A stretch of 64,000 bases of DNA from Lachnospiraceae bacterium (GTDB taxonomy: Bacteria; Bacillota; Clostridia; Lachnospirales; Lachnospiraceae). Both the position numbers and the translations under genes were made by a program. The first letter of the stretch is position 1. Each line of letters starts with the position of its first letter. Where the stretch lies: NCBI GenBank assembly GCA_022483465.1, contig JAKVNF010000003.1, forward strand, positions 536,001 through 600,000, written 5' to 3'. Below the pieces are notes generated by a model. That model was not told the origin of the DNA. It saw only the letters and a list, made by a program, of their open reading frames with translations, and made no database searches. This document shows, piece after piece, positions 1-7,840 of this stretch.

Positions 1-173
1 CCAAGTACCCCGCAACCATCTTCGTCAAGCTGTCCATGGACTCCGATACCGGATTCAACTGGAACCGGGTCCTGGCCACGTCCCTGATCTCGATCATCCC
101 GAACATCTGCGTCTTCTTTGCCGCACAGAACCAGTTCGTGGAGGGCATCTCCGCGGGCGGCGTCAAGGGCTGA
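1..173 (+). CDS. Carbohydrate ABC transporter permease, C-terminal end (partial)
   Basis: Only the last 56 codons are present, entering in frame at base 3 and ending at the TGA at 171-173. The visible end carries one hydrophobic segment (LATSLISIIPNICVFFAA) followed by NQFVEGISAGGVKG. An EGI.aGaVKG end is typical of MalG/CUT1-type inner-membrane permeases that work with a binding protein to import oligosaccharides. The genes that follow degrade pectin, so an oligogalacturonide substrate is likely, but this is inferred from context. Confidence 0.75.
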   Translation, partial: KYPATIFVKLSMDSDTGFNWNRVLATSLISIIPNICVFFAAQNQFVEGISAGGVKG

Positions 174-181
174 TCTGACAT

Positions 182-212
182 ATTCCCAGGGCGAAGCTGC
201 TCTGGGAATTTT
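182..212 (+). terminator. Hairpin terminator or attenuator after the permease gene
   Basis: ATTCCCAG (182-189) pairs with CTGGGAAT (202-209) and a short T run follows. It lies between the permease stop and the YesL gene, so it may only partly reduce downstream transcription. Confidence 0.55.
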
Positions 213-236
213 GCATTGCACAAACAGGAGAAGGTT

Positions 237-995
237 ATGCACAGCATTTTTCATCCCAACAATCCGGTGGTCCGCTTTTTCGTCAAGCTCAGCTACCTCT
301 GGGGGCTGAACATCCTGTGGCTGGTCACGAGCCTCCCGATCTTCACGATCGGCGCCTCCACGACAGCCCTGCTCTACGCGGCGCAAAAGCTGTTGTGCGA
401 CGAGGGCACGCCGGCCAAAAACTTTTTCAAATCCTTCAGGGAGAATTTCAAACAGAGTACCGGGATCTTCCTGATCTACCTCGGCGTCGGCGCCCTCCTT
501 GCCCTGGACCTTGTCTACTGGAACCGGCAGGGGAGCGGGAACGGCATCAATGTCCCCTGGGCGCTCTCCCTGGCGGTCTGCATCCTGTACGGGATCTCCT
601 TCTCCTACGTCTTTGCGATCCAGTCCCGGTTTGTCAACACCGTGGCGAACACGATTCGCTATGCGCTGATCCTGCCCTTCCACCACATGAAGGAGACGCT
701 CCTCATCGCCCTGACCCTGGCGGCGGTGGGCTACCTCAACGTCGCCTTCTCCGCAGCGGTCAACTTCGTGACGCTGAACTTCGGGGTGGGCCTTGTCGCC
801 TACCTGTTTGCGGTCTTCTTCTCAAACATCTTTGCCCCGTATCTGGAGAAGGCAGAGCCGGTCCCGGATGAGGCCTACACCGCCTCACAGGACGGGGATC
901 CGGAGTTTGAGGAGGCGATCGCCGGGATCCTGGCGCGCAACGAGGAGGACGCCCGGATCGAAAAGGCACAGAAGCGCCAGAAGACGATGGCGTGA
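237..995 (+). CDS. YesL/DUF624 family membrane protein
   Basis: This 252-residue integral membrane protein has about six hydrophobic segments and the N-terminal pattern of the YesL family (F.KLSYLWGLNILWLVTSLPIFTIGASTTAL). YesL-like genes commonly accompany CUT1 sugar transporters and pectin or rhamnogalacturonan genes; their exact role is not settled. The ATG at 237 is preferred over an in-frame TTG at 216 because GGAG sits 7-10 bases upstream of it. The C-terminus is charged and cytoplasmic-looking (ARNEEDARIEKAQKRQKTMA). The gene sits between the permease and a broken sugar isomerase gene in one operon. Confidence 0.8.
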   Translation: MHSIFHPNNPVVRFFVKLSYLWGLNILWLVTSLPIFTIGASTTALLYAAQKLLCDEGTPAKNFFKSFRENFKQSTGIFLIYLGVGALLALDLVYWNRQGSGNGINVPWALSLAVCILYGISFSYVFAIQSRFVNTVANTIRYALILPFHHMKETLLIALTLAAVGYLNVAFSAAVNFVTLNFGVGLVAYLFAVFFSNIFAPYLEKAEPVPDEAYTASQDGDPEFEEAIAGILARNEEDARIEKAQKRQKTMA

Positions 996-1222
996 AATCC
1001 AAGTATGAGGGGGAGAACCATGTATTCCAACATTCAGCTGGGGCTGCGGCTCCATGACACCGACAAAAAACTCTCCTTTCCGGAGAGACTGGGCATCGCC
1101 CGCGCCCAGGGCTTTACCTGCGTGCATCTGGCCCTGTCCAAGATCCCGGGCCTTTGCGCGGACCCCGCGGCACTGACTCCGGGGTATGCGGCAGCGATTC
1201 GCCGCGCGTTTGACAAAGAGGG

Positions 1223-2738
1223 GTGTGTCATCCTTTAAATTGATCAATTCACGAGTCCTTTTTCAGCCCATGAATGATGTAGTTCCATTTGTTAGATGTC
1301 CCGATATTGATCCATTCAATATCAACTTTATCGTACTCTTCCTCAGAAGCCTTCAGACCTGTTTTATAGTCATTGTAATCAGGCTGACAGGTTACCTTCA
1401 GACCAGTTGTTGTAGTTGTTGATCCGATCAACTGAACTACAGTTTCAACACTGATTAGCGGTTTACCTGCCCAACTTTTTGATATCTCAGAGAAAAGGCG
1501 ATGCTCCACCTTGTTCCACTTTGATGTTCCCGGCGGGAAATGAGAGATCTGAATCGGAATCCCGATTTCCTCAACCAGCTTTGCCAGTTCCGTCTTGAAC
1601 ATTCGCACACGGCTGGAATTGCTTCCGCCTCCATCACACGTGATATAAATCATGGTCGCGTCAGGAAACGTGTTCTTGCCAACGGTGTACCACCAGGCAC
1701 GTATACTGGCGACTGCGAACTGGGAGGTGTCATGTGTGGTTCCAAGATTTACAAACCCAGTATTATTGTTGACGACGTAAACACCATATGGTGCAACCTG
1801 ACCAAGTTCCTTATCCAGAAAATCGTGGTCAAGCACCGCTCGAGGATCTTTGCTATGTCTGTACTCCTTGCCTTTGTTGGCATAGTCTCCTATGTTTTCC
1901 TTCTTTTTGCAATCGATGGAAATCATGGGATTCCCTGCAGCTAAAACCTCTTTACCCGTTGCATTGATGAATTCAAACTGCACATTTCTGTCTGGATGTT
2001 CCTTACCGACCTGCTTCAGCTTCTTGTTCTGTTGTTTGCTCCAACCGAGTGCCTTCAGCATTCGGTTGACGACATTTCTCCCAACTGAATAGCCCTTCTC
2101 AGCGAGCATAGCTGAGAGCTTGCGATCACTCAGGTTTGTATAAAGCAGCACGGATTCCGGATTACCATAGGTGTAGTCGTCAAGGATCTCCATCAATGCA
2201 GGAATCAGTTCCGGATTTTTCGCAGCTTCACTTTTTCTGCCACCACCCGCGCGGCGCTGTCTGCTTTCAAGTGAAGAAAGGCTGACGGAGCCATCATAAA
2301 GCCCGACAATCTGCTCTGGAGTTGCTTCCAGCAACATTTCAGAATCCTTATCGGTATCCGCAGTGCCAGAGTCTTCTGCTTCGTCACTTTTGGTTTCTGT
2401 CTCTGTGGAAGTAGAAGTCTCGCCGGCAGCATCAGCGATAATGAGCTTGAACTCTTCGTCGGACTTGCGCACGGTATTACGTGTCACACCGCATTTTTCA
2501 CTGATCGCAGACTTGCCGCCATAACCCAGTGCATCAGAAAGAGCTCCTATAATCAGCCGTCTCTGGCGCTCATTGACATAGGGCAAAATGACGGAAATAT
2601 TGGATAAAATATGATCAACGTGGTCGCTATCATATATTGGTGAAGCCATGAATCGACTGCCTCCGATCCGAGATATAAGGCTATTATAGCAGTCGATTTA
2701 TTACGTGCCAACTGATTAATTTATTATGTGTCAATTCC
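1223..2738 (-). mobile_element. ISAzo13-family insertion sequence
   Basis: The element of about 1.5 kb interrupts the isomerase gene. Imperfect inverted ends are visible: TGTCATCCTTTAAATTGATC near 1226 and, on the other strand from about 2732, TGACACATAATAAATTAATC. AGGG occurs at 1219-1222 and 2739-2742 and may be a 4-bp target duplication, so the outer limits are uncertain by a few bases. Removing the element rejoins the isomerase reading frame. Confidence 0.7.
1249..2649 (-). CDS. ISAzo13-family transposase
   Basis: This 466-residue DDE transposase belongs to the ISAzo13 group. The N-terminus has a helix-turn-helix (ALGYGGKSAISEKCGVTRNT, residues about 40-60). The catalytic region shows SIDCKKKE (first Asp), YVVNNNTGFVNLGTTHDTSQ, ITCDGGGSN (second Asp) and HFPPGTSKWNKVEHRLFSEI (Glu), all family signatures. 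An acidic, Thr/Glu-rich insert lies at about residues 75-105. It is transcribed opposite to the host operon. The ORF looks intact, so the element may still be mobile. Confidence 0.9.
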   Translation of the reverse strand: MASPIYDSDHVDHILSNISVILPYVNERQRRLIIGALSDALGYGGKSAISEKCGVTRNTVRKSDEEFKLIIADAAGETSTSTETETKSDEAEDSGTADTDKDSEMLLEATPEQIVGLYDGSVSLSSLESRQRRAGGGRKSEAAKNPELIPALMEILDDYTYGNPESVLLYTNLSDRKLSAMLAEKGYSVGRNVVNRMLKALGWSKQQNKKLKQVGKEHPDRNVQFEFINATGKEVLAAGNPMISIDCKKKENIGDYANKGKEYRHSKDPRAVLDHDFLDKELGQVAPYGVYVVNNNTGFVNLGTTHDTSQFAVASIRAWWYTVGKNTFPDATMIYITCDGGGSNSSRVRMFKTELAKLVEEIGIPIQISHFPPGTSKWNKVEHRLFSEISKSWAGKPLISVETVVQLIGSTTTTTGLKVTCQPDYNDYKTGLKASEEEYDKVDIEWINIGTSNKWNYIIHGLKKDS

Positions 2739-3405
2739 AGGGCCTTTCCCTGGCCGTCCTTGGCTGCTATCTAAACCTCGGAAACCCCGATGCGGCCGAG
2801 CAGAAGGCCATCCAGGAGCGGTATACCGCGCACCTTCGCTTTGCCTCCTACCTGGGGATGGGGGTGGTGGGCACCGAGACCGGCTGCCCCAACAGAACCT
2901 ACACCCCGGACCGGGAGGCCTGCCGGAGCGAGGACGCCCTGGAGCACTTTTTGAACAACCTGCGCCCGGTGGTCAAAAGCGCCGAGAAGTTCGGCACCGT
3001 CCTTGCGATCGAACCCGTTGCCTCCCACATCGTGTGGAATGCACAGCGCGCAAGAACCGTGCTGGACTCCTTCCACTCCCCGAACCTGCAGATCATCCTG
3101 GACCCGGTGAACCTTCTGGATGCGGAGAACGAGAGCCGCGCGGACGAGGTGTTCGAGGAGGCAATCGACCTTCTGGGAAAGGACGTCTGCGTCCTGCACC
3201 TCAAGGACTATGTCGTCGAGGGAAAGAAGCTTCGCTCCGTCGGCTGCGGGAAGGGGAAGATGAACTATGATCGGATTCTCCGCTTTGCCCTGACGCAGAA
3301 GCCCTGCATTCAGGCGACCCTGGAGAACACCACGCCGGAGGATGCGGCTAGCTGCCGGCAGTTTCTGGAGACGAAGATTGCAGACCTTACAGAGAGGGGT
3401 GTGTC

Positions 3406-4563
3406 ATGATCGAGCAGGCCACAAGAGAGAAGATATCGACCTACCTAGAATGGCTCCTGGCGGGTTCCACGGCCCAGGCGCCGCTCTGGAACCAGGAGAA
3501 GATCCGAAGCGGTAAGCCCAACACCTGGAACTACATCGACGGCTGCATGATCACCGCGGTGCTGGACCGGTACGCGGCGACAAAGGATCCCAGGTATCTT
3601 AACTTTGCGGACAGCTTCTGCAGCTGGTTTGTGCAGGAGAACGGGAGCATCCGCACCTATCATCCGGAGGATTACAACCTGGACAATGTCAACCCGGCGC
3701 GGAACCTGATCACCCTCTATGAGCTGACCGGGAAGGAGAAGTATCGAAAGGGTGTGGAGACCGTGCGCGCCCAGCTGTCCTCCCAGCCCCGAACGTCGGA
3801 GGGGAACTTCTGGCACAAAAAGATCTACCCGAGCCAGGTCTGGCTGGACGGCCTGTACATGGCCCAGCCCTTCTACATGACCTACGAGACCCGCTACCAC
3901 GGGATGCAGGGATGCGAGGACAGCTTCCGGCAGTTCGTGCACGTGCGGGAGCACATGCGGGATGAGAAGACCGGGCTCTACTACCACGGCTATGATGCCT
4001 CGAAGACCATGGACTGGGCGGACCCTGAGACGGGTTGCAGCAGGAACTTCTGGCTGCGCGCCGAGGGCTGGTTTGCCTGCGCCCTGGTGGACACCGCCGA
4101 GGTGATGGACGAGCAGCTCTACTACGAATACCGGACACTCCAGACGATGCTCCGGGAGCTTCTGGACGCCCTCGCCCCCTGGCAGGATGCAAGCGGCATG
4201 TTCTACCAGGTGATCGACCACCCGGAGGATCCCCGCAACTACCTGGAGACCTCCGGCACCGCCCTCATCGCCTATGCGGCGCTCAAGGGCGCGCGGCTCG
4301 GGTATCTGCCGCCGCGCTACGGCGACCTCGGGGCACGCGCGATGGAGGGAATCCTGAAAAAGCGTCTGATCACGAACCCTGACGGGACGCCGGGTCTGAC
4401 CGGCATCTGCCTGGTCGCCGGACTCGGCGGACCCCAGCACCGGGACGGATCCCTCTCGTACTACTTCAGCGAGCCCGTGGTGTCCAACGACGCCAAGGGC
4501 ACCGCACCCTTTTTGCTGGCATACACGGAGCTTGAGCGCAGACGGGACAGGTTATGGGAATGA
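3406..4563 (+). CDS. GH105/GH88-type unsaturated rhamnogalacturonyl hydrolase
   Basis: This 385-residue protein resembles YteR/YesR, an (alpha/alpha)6-barrel hydrolase that removes the unsaturated uronic acid left at the non-reducing end by pectate or rhamnogalacturonan lyases. The catalytic Asp is in SQVWLDGLYM (about residue 148). Other family landmarks are WNYIDGCMI near residue 41 and RAEGWFACALVD. There is no signal peptide, so it acts in the cytoplasm on imported oligosaccharides. Its ATG overlaps the stop of the isomerase gene and its own end overlaps the GH28 start by 10 bases, so the genes are translationally coupled. Confidence 0.9.
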   Translation: MIEQATREKISTYLEWLLAGSTAQAPLWNQEKIRSGKPNTWNYIDGCMITAVLDRYAATKDPRYLNFADSFCSWFVQENGSIRTYHPEDYNLDNVNPARNLITLYELTGKEKYRKGVETVRAQLSSQPRTSEGNFWHKKIYPSQVWLDGLYMAQPFYMTYETRYHGMQGCEDSFRQFVHVREHMRDEKTGLYYHGYDASKTMDWADPETGCSRNFWLRAEGWFACALVDTAEVMDEQLYYEYRTLQTMLRELLDALAPWQDASGMFYQVIDHPEDPRNYLETSGTALIAYAALKGARLGYLPPRYGDLGARAMEGILKKRLITNPDGTPGLTGICLVAGLGGPQHRDGSLSYYFSEPVVSNDAKGTAPFLLAYTELERRRDRLWE

Positions 4564-6125
4564 AATTGAAACTGACAGGAAGCTTTGCACGAAGCGCAGC
4601 CTTCGAGCTGGACGGGCCGGGGATCTACGAGCAGGACGTGCCCTTTGCGGTCACCTTAAACGGCACCAAGGTCCTGGAGACGAAACAAAACGTCTTCTCC
4701 CTCTATCACCTGGATCCCGATACCACGTACACCGTGGCGGCAGGAGAGGGAGAGCCCCTCACCTTCCGCACCCAAAAAGAGAGCGTCTTTCTGGACGTCA
4801 CCCGTTTCGGCGCCCTGGGAGACGGGAAAAAGGACAATACCACCTTTTTACAGGCGGCCCTCTCGGTCTGCCCGGAGAACGGGACGGTCTATATCCCCGC
4901 GGGGACGTACCTGACAGGCCCTCTGTTTCCCAAGAGTCATGAGACCATCTATCTTGAGCGGGGCGCGGTCCTTCTTGGAAAGACGGACCGGACGGCCTAC
5001 CCGGTGCTCCCCGGCACCACCCGGGGCACCGATGAAAACTCAGAGCTGTTTCTCGGCACCTGGGAGGGAAATCCCCTGGATGCCTTTGCCTCCCTCTTCA
5101 CCCTGATCGGGGTCACCGACACTGACATCACCGGGGAGGGGACGATCGACGGAAACGCCGCCTCCGGGGACTGGTGGGAGGACCCGAAGAAGAAGCGGAT
5201 CGCCTGGCGCCCGAACCTCGTGTTCCTGCTTTGCTGTGAGAGGGTCCGCTTTCAGGGCCTTTCCATCCAGAACTCCCCGTCCTGGACGGTGCACCCCTGC
5301 TACAGCAACGATCTCCTCTTTGCGGACCTTGCGATCCAGAATCCGCCCATCTCCCCCAACACCGACGGTTTTGACCCGGAGAGCTGCAAAAACGTGCAGC
5401 TTTTGGGGACGAGGATCAGCGTCGGGGACGACTGCGTCGCGATCAAGAGCGGCAAGTACTACATGGCGGCCTACCACCGGCAGCCCTGCACCGGGATCAC
5501 GATCCGCAACTGCCTCTTCGAGCGGGGCCATGGCTCGGTCACGATCGGCTCCGAGATCGCAGGCGGCGCGAGCAGCGTCTCGGTCTCCAAGTGCCTCTTT
5601 GTGGGAACCGACCGGGGCGTCCGCATCAAGACAAGGCGGGGCAGGGGCCAGAGCTCCGTTCTCACGGACCTTGTCTTTGAGGACATCGCGATGCGGGATG
5701 TGGCGATGCCCTTTACCATCAACATGTTTTACTTCTGCGATCCGGACGGCCACACCAGCTACGTGCAGGATCCCGACGCCCTCCCGGTGGATGAGCGGAC
5801 GCCGAAGATCGGCTCGGTCCTTCTTCGGAACATCACCTGCACCGGGACCGACGCGGTGGTTCTTGCCGCGGCGGGCCTTCCGGAGAGCCCCATCGGGGAC
5901 ATCCGGATGGAGCACGTCCGGGCGGAGTTCCTGCCGCCGGAGCAGCAGCTTCCCCGCGTTCCCCTGATGAGGGACAACTGCCCCGAGATGGCAGGGCGGG
6001 GGATCCTCGTGGAGAACGCAGAGCGGGTGCTCCTTCGGGATGTGGAGGTTCTGGGCTCCCAGGATACCGAGCCGGAGCTGACCGGTGTCAAAAACATCGT
6101 GCTGGATCAGACAAGATTTGCATGA
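4554..6125 (+). CDS. GH28 polygalacturonase (exo-type, cytoplasmic)
   Basis: The 523-residue protein has a short N-terminal beta-sandwich (about 1-85) and then a right-handed parallel beta-helix. The GH28 catalytic motifs are clear: NTDGFDP, GDDCVAIKSG, GHGSVTIGSE and RIKTRRGRG. They supply the three catalytic Asp, the His and the Arg-Lys of the family. No signal peptide is seen, so it probably trims galacturonate from imported oligomers, as bacterial exo-polygalacturonases do. An ATG at 4560 is an alternative start and gives an ATGA overlap with the GH105 stop. Confidence 0.92.
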   Translation: MGMKLKLTGSFARSAAFELDGPGIYEQDVPFAVTLNGTKVLETKQNVFSLYHLDPDTTYTVAAGEGEPLTFRTQKESVFLDVTRFGALGDGKKDNTTFLQAALSVCPENGTVYIPAGTYLTGPLFPKSHETIYLERGAVLLGKTDRTAYPVLPGTTRGTDENSELFLGTWEGNPLDAFASLFTLIGVTDTDITGEGTIDGNAASGDWWEDPKKKRIAWRPNLVFLLCCERVRFQGLSIQNSPSWTVHPCYSNDLLFADLAIQNPPISPNTDGFDPESCKNVQLLGTRISVGDDCVAIKSGKYYMAAYHRQPCTGITIRNCLFERGHGSVTIGSEIAGGASSVSVSKCLFVGTDRGVRIKTRRGRGQSSVLTDLVFEDIAMRDVAMPFTINMFYFCDPDGHTSYVQDPDALPVDERTPKIGSVLLRNITCTGTDAVVLAAAGLPESPIGDIRMEHVRAEFLPPEQQLPRVPLMRDNCPEMAGRGILVENAERVLLRDVEVLGSQDTEPELTGVKNIVLDQTRFA

Positions 6126-6172
6126 TTTTCGACCGGGAAACCAACAAAGCGGAAAATCATATCCCGTATAAT
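6122..6172 (+). promoter_or_regulatory. Inverted repeat and possible promoter before kduI
   Basis: ATGATTTTC (6122-6130) and GAAAATCAT (6152-6160) form a perfect 9-bp inverted repeat around a 21-base centre containing GGGAAACC. TATAAT at 6167-6172 could be a -10 box, but no good -35 box is seen at the right distance. The repeat could be an operator or an RNA hairpin after the GH28 stop. Confidence 0.35.
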
Positions 6173-6218
6173 GGACGTTGGGCAGGAGGGGAACGCCTGC
6201 ACCGGAAAGGAGAACACT

Positions 6219-7085
6219 ATGGAACTTCGCACTGCTTCCTCCCCCAGGGATGAGAAGCACTATGATACCCAGAGACTGCGCGAGGAGTACCTCGTGGAGA
6301 AGCTCTTTTTTGCAGACGACATCTATCTGGTCTACAGCCACATCGACCGCATCATCTTCGGCGGCGCCATGCCGGTGACCGGGCCCGTGACGCTCAAGGC
6401 GGGCGAGGAGCTTCGCGCCGACTACTTTCTGGAGCGGCGTGAGCTGGGCCTGATCAACATCGGCGGCGACGGCATCGTCACGGCGGACGGCGTCCGCTAT
6501 GAGGTGGCCGCCCGGGACGGCATGTACATCGGCCGCGGCACGAAGGACATCACCTTTGAGAGCGTGAGCAGCCAGAACCCGGCCAAGTTTTATCTCTGCT
6601 CCGGACCCGCCCACAAGACCTATCCCACCAAGCGGATCCTCAAGGATGCCAAGGCGCAGTATCCCTACGACGTGGAGATCAAGCCGGAGAACAAGAAGGA
6701 GCTGGGGTGCCTCGAGGACTCCAACCACCGCACGATCAACAAGTACATCCTGCCGGGACAGGTGGAGTCCTGCCAGTTGGAGATGGGCATGACCCATCTC
6801 GAGCCCGGGAGCGTCTGGAACACGATGCCCTGCCACACTCACGACCGGCGCATGGAGGTCTATCTGTACTTCGACCTGCCGGAGGATGCCTTTGTCATGC
6901 ACTACATGGGCGAGCCCCAGGAGACAAGACACCTGGTGGTGCGCAACGAGCAGGCGGTGATCTCGCCCTCCTGGTCCATCCACGCAGGGAGCGGCTCCCG
7001 CAACTACACCTTCATCTGGGGTATGGTCGGCGAGAATCAGGACTTCGACGACATGGATGAGGTCCGGATGCAGGACCTTCTGTGA
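6219..7085 (+). CDS. kduI: 5-dehydro-4-deoxy-D-glucuronate isomerase
   Basis: KduI converts 5-keto-4-deoxyuronate from unsaturated galacturonate into 3-deoxy-D-glycero-2,5-hexodiulosonate. The 288-residue cupin-like protein has the zinc-site pattern CHTHDRRMEVY (two His and a Glu) plus a later His in SPSWSIHAGSGSRNYTFIWG. Its length fits the family (about 275-285). The ATG at 6219 follows AAAGGAG. The gene is 21 bases before an RpiB-family gene, and the substrate comes from the GH105 and GH28 enzymes upstream. Confidence 0.93.
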   Translation: MELRTASSPRDEKHYDTQRLREEYLVEKLFFADDIYLVYSHIDRIIFGGAMPVTGPVTLKAGEELRADYFLERRELGLINIGGDGIVTADGVRYEVAARDGMYIGRGTKDITFESVSSQNPAKFYLCSGPAHKTYPTKRILKDAKAQYPYDVEIKPENKKELGCLEDSNHRTINKYILPGQVESCQLEMGMTHLEPGSVWNTMPCHTHDRRMEVYLYFDLPEDAFVMHYMGEPQETRHLVVRNEQAVISPSWSIHAGSGSRNYTFIWGMVGENQDFDDMDEVRMQDLL

Positions 7086-7106
7086 GAGAGGAGAAAGGAG
7101 AATGCG

Positions 7107-7745
7107 ATGCGCATTGCACTGATCAATGAGAATTCCCAGGCGGCCAAGAACGCCGTCATCTACGCTGCCCTGAAGAAGGTGGCAGACGAGAAGGGCTTTA
7201 CCGTCCGCAACTACGGCATGTACACGGCAGAGGATGCTGCCCAGCTCACCTACGTGCAGAACGGCATCCTGGCAGCGGTGCTCTTAAACTCCGGAGCCGC
7301 GGACTTCGTGGTCACGGGCTGCGGGACAGGAGAGGGCGCGATGCTCGCCCTCAACAGCTTCCCCGGCGTGATCTGCGGCCATGTGGAGACACCCCTCGAT
7401 GCCTTCACCTTCGCCCAGATCAACGACGGAAACGCGGTGGCGATTCCCTATGCCCTGGGCTTTGGCTGGGGCGGGGATCTGAACCTCCAGTACATCTTTG
7501 AGAAGCTCTGGAGTGAGCCCTTCGGAGGCGGCTATCCCAAGGAGAGAAGAGAGCCCGAGCAGCGGAACAAGAAGATCCTGGACGGCGTCCGGGCAGCAGC
7601 CTTCCGCCCGCTGCCGGAGATCTTAAAGAGCCTGGATCCGGAGCTGGTCCGGGGCGCTCTTGCCGGCGAGCACTTTGCGGAGTACTTCTTCGAAGACGCG
7701 AAGGATGAAAAGCTCAAAGACTTTGTCAAGGATCTGCTGGGATAA
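7107..7745 (+). CDS. RpiB/LacA/LacB-family isomerase, possibly DhuI-like
   Basis: This 212-residue protein has the RpiB/LacAB core, including VVTGCGTGEGAMLALNSFPG with the active-site Cys-Gly-x-Gly loop, but it is longer than RpiB (about 150) because of a C-terminal extension (residues about 150-212). The length and pectin context match DhuI, the RpiB-family isomerase described in streptococcal glycosaminoglycan clusters, which does the same reaction as KduI with an unrelated fold. This is an inference; a pentose or tagatose phosphate isomerase role is not excluded. It is the last gene of the operon. Confidence 0.8.
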   Translation: MRIALINENSQAAKNAVIYAALKKVADEKGFTVRNYGMYTAEDAAQLTYVQNGILAAVLLNSGAADFVVTGCGTGEGAMLALNSFPGVICGHVETPLDAFTFAQINDGNAVAIPYALGFGWGGDLNLQYIFEKLWSEPFGGGYPKERREPEQRNKKILDGVRAAAFRPLPEILKSLDPELVRGALAGEHFAEYFFEDAKDEKLKDFVKDLLG

Positions 7746-7787
7746 GACATCACCGGCAGGAAACCACAACTGGATACCCTCCTTATC

Positions 7788-7827
7788 GGGGGCCGCAGTT
7801 TCCCATCCGGGAGACCGCGGCCCCTTT
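7788..7827 (+). terminator. Terminator of the pectin operon
   Basis: GGGGCCGC (7789-7796) pairs with GCGGCCCC (7817-7824) and is followed by TTT. It ends the operon just before the IS1634-like insertion. Confidence 0.75.
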
Positions 7828-7840
7828 GATATGCTAAAAT

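Larger units (their letters stand above)
1020..3409 (+). pseudogene. Sugar phosphate isomerase/epimerase (TIM barrel) gene split by an IS
   Basis: The first 68 codons (1020-1223) start MYSNIQLGLRLHDT and resemble the first strand and helix of the xylose-isomerase-like TIM barrel (AP endonuclease 2 superfamily). The frame then runs into an insertion and stops at 1236. The rest of the protein resumes at about 2741 (GLSLAVLGCYLNLGNPD) and runs to the TGA at 3407-3409. It contains EPVASHIVWN, ILDPVNLL and VLHLKDY, which hold the usual metal-binding Glu, Asp and His of these isomerases. Joining the halves restores a protein of about 290 residues. The last codons overlap the next start (TCATGA), so the gene was translationally coupled to GH105. 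The substrate is unknown; position suggests a uronate or deoxy-sugar. Confidence 0.85.

Noticed and set aside
5040-6983. Long minus-strand open frame across GH28 and kduI
   Set aside because: Composition is typical of an antisense shadow in GC-rich coding DNA; GH28 and KduI motifs on the plus strand are unmistakable.
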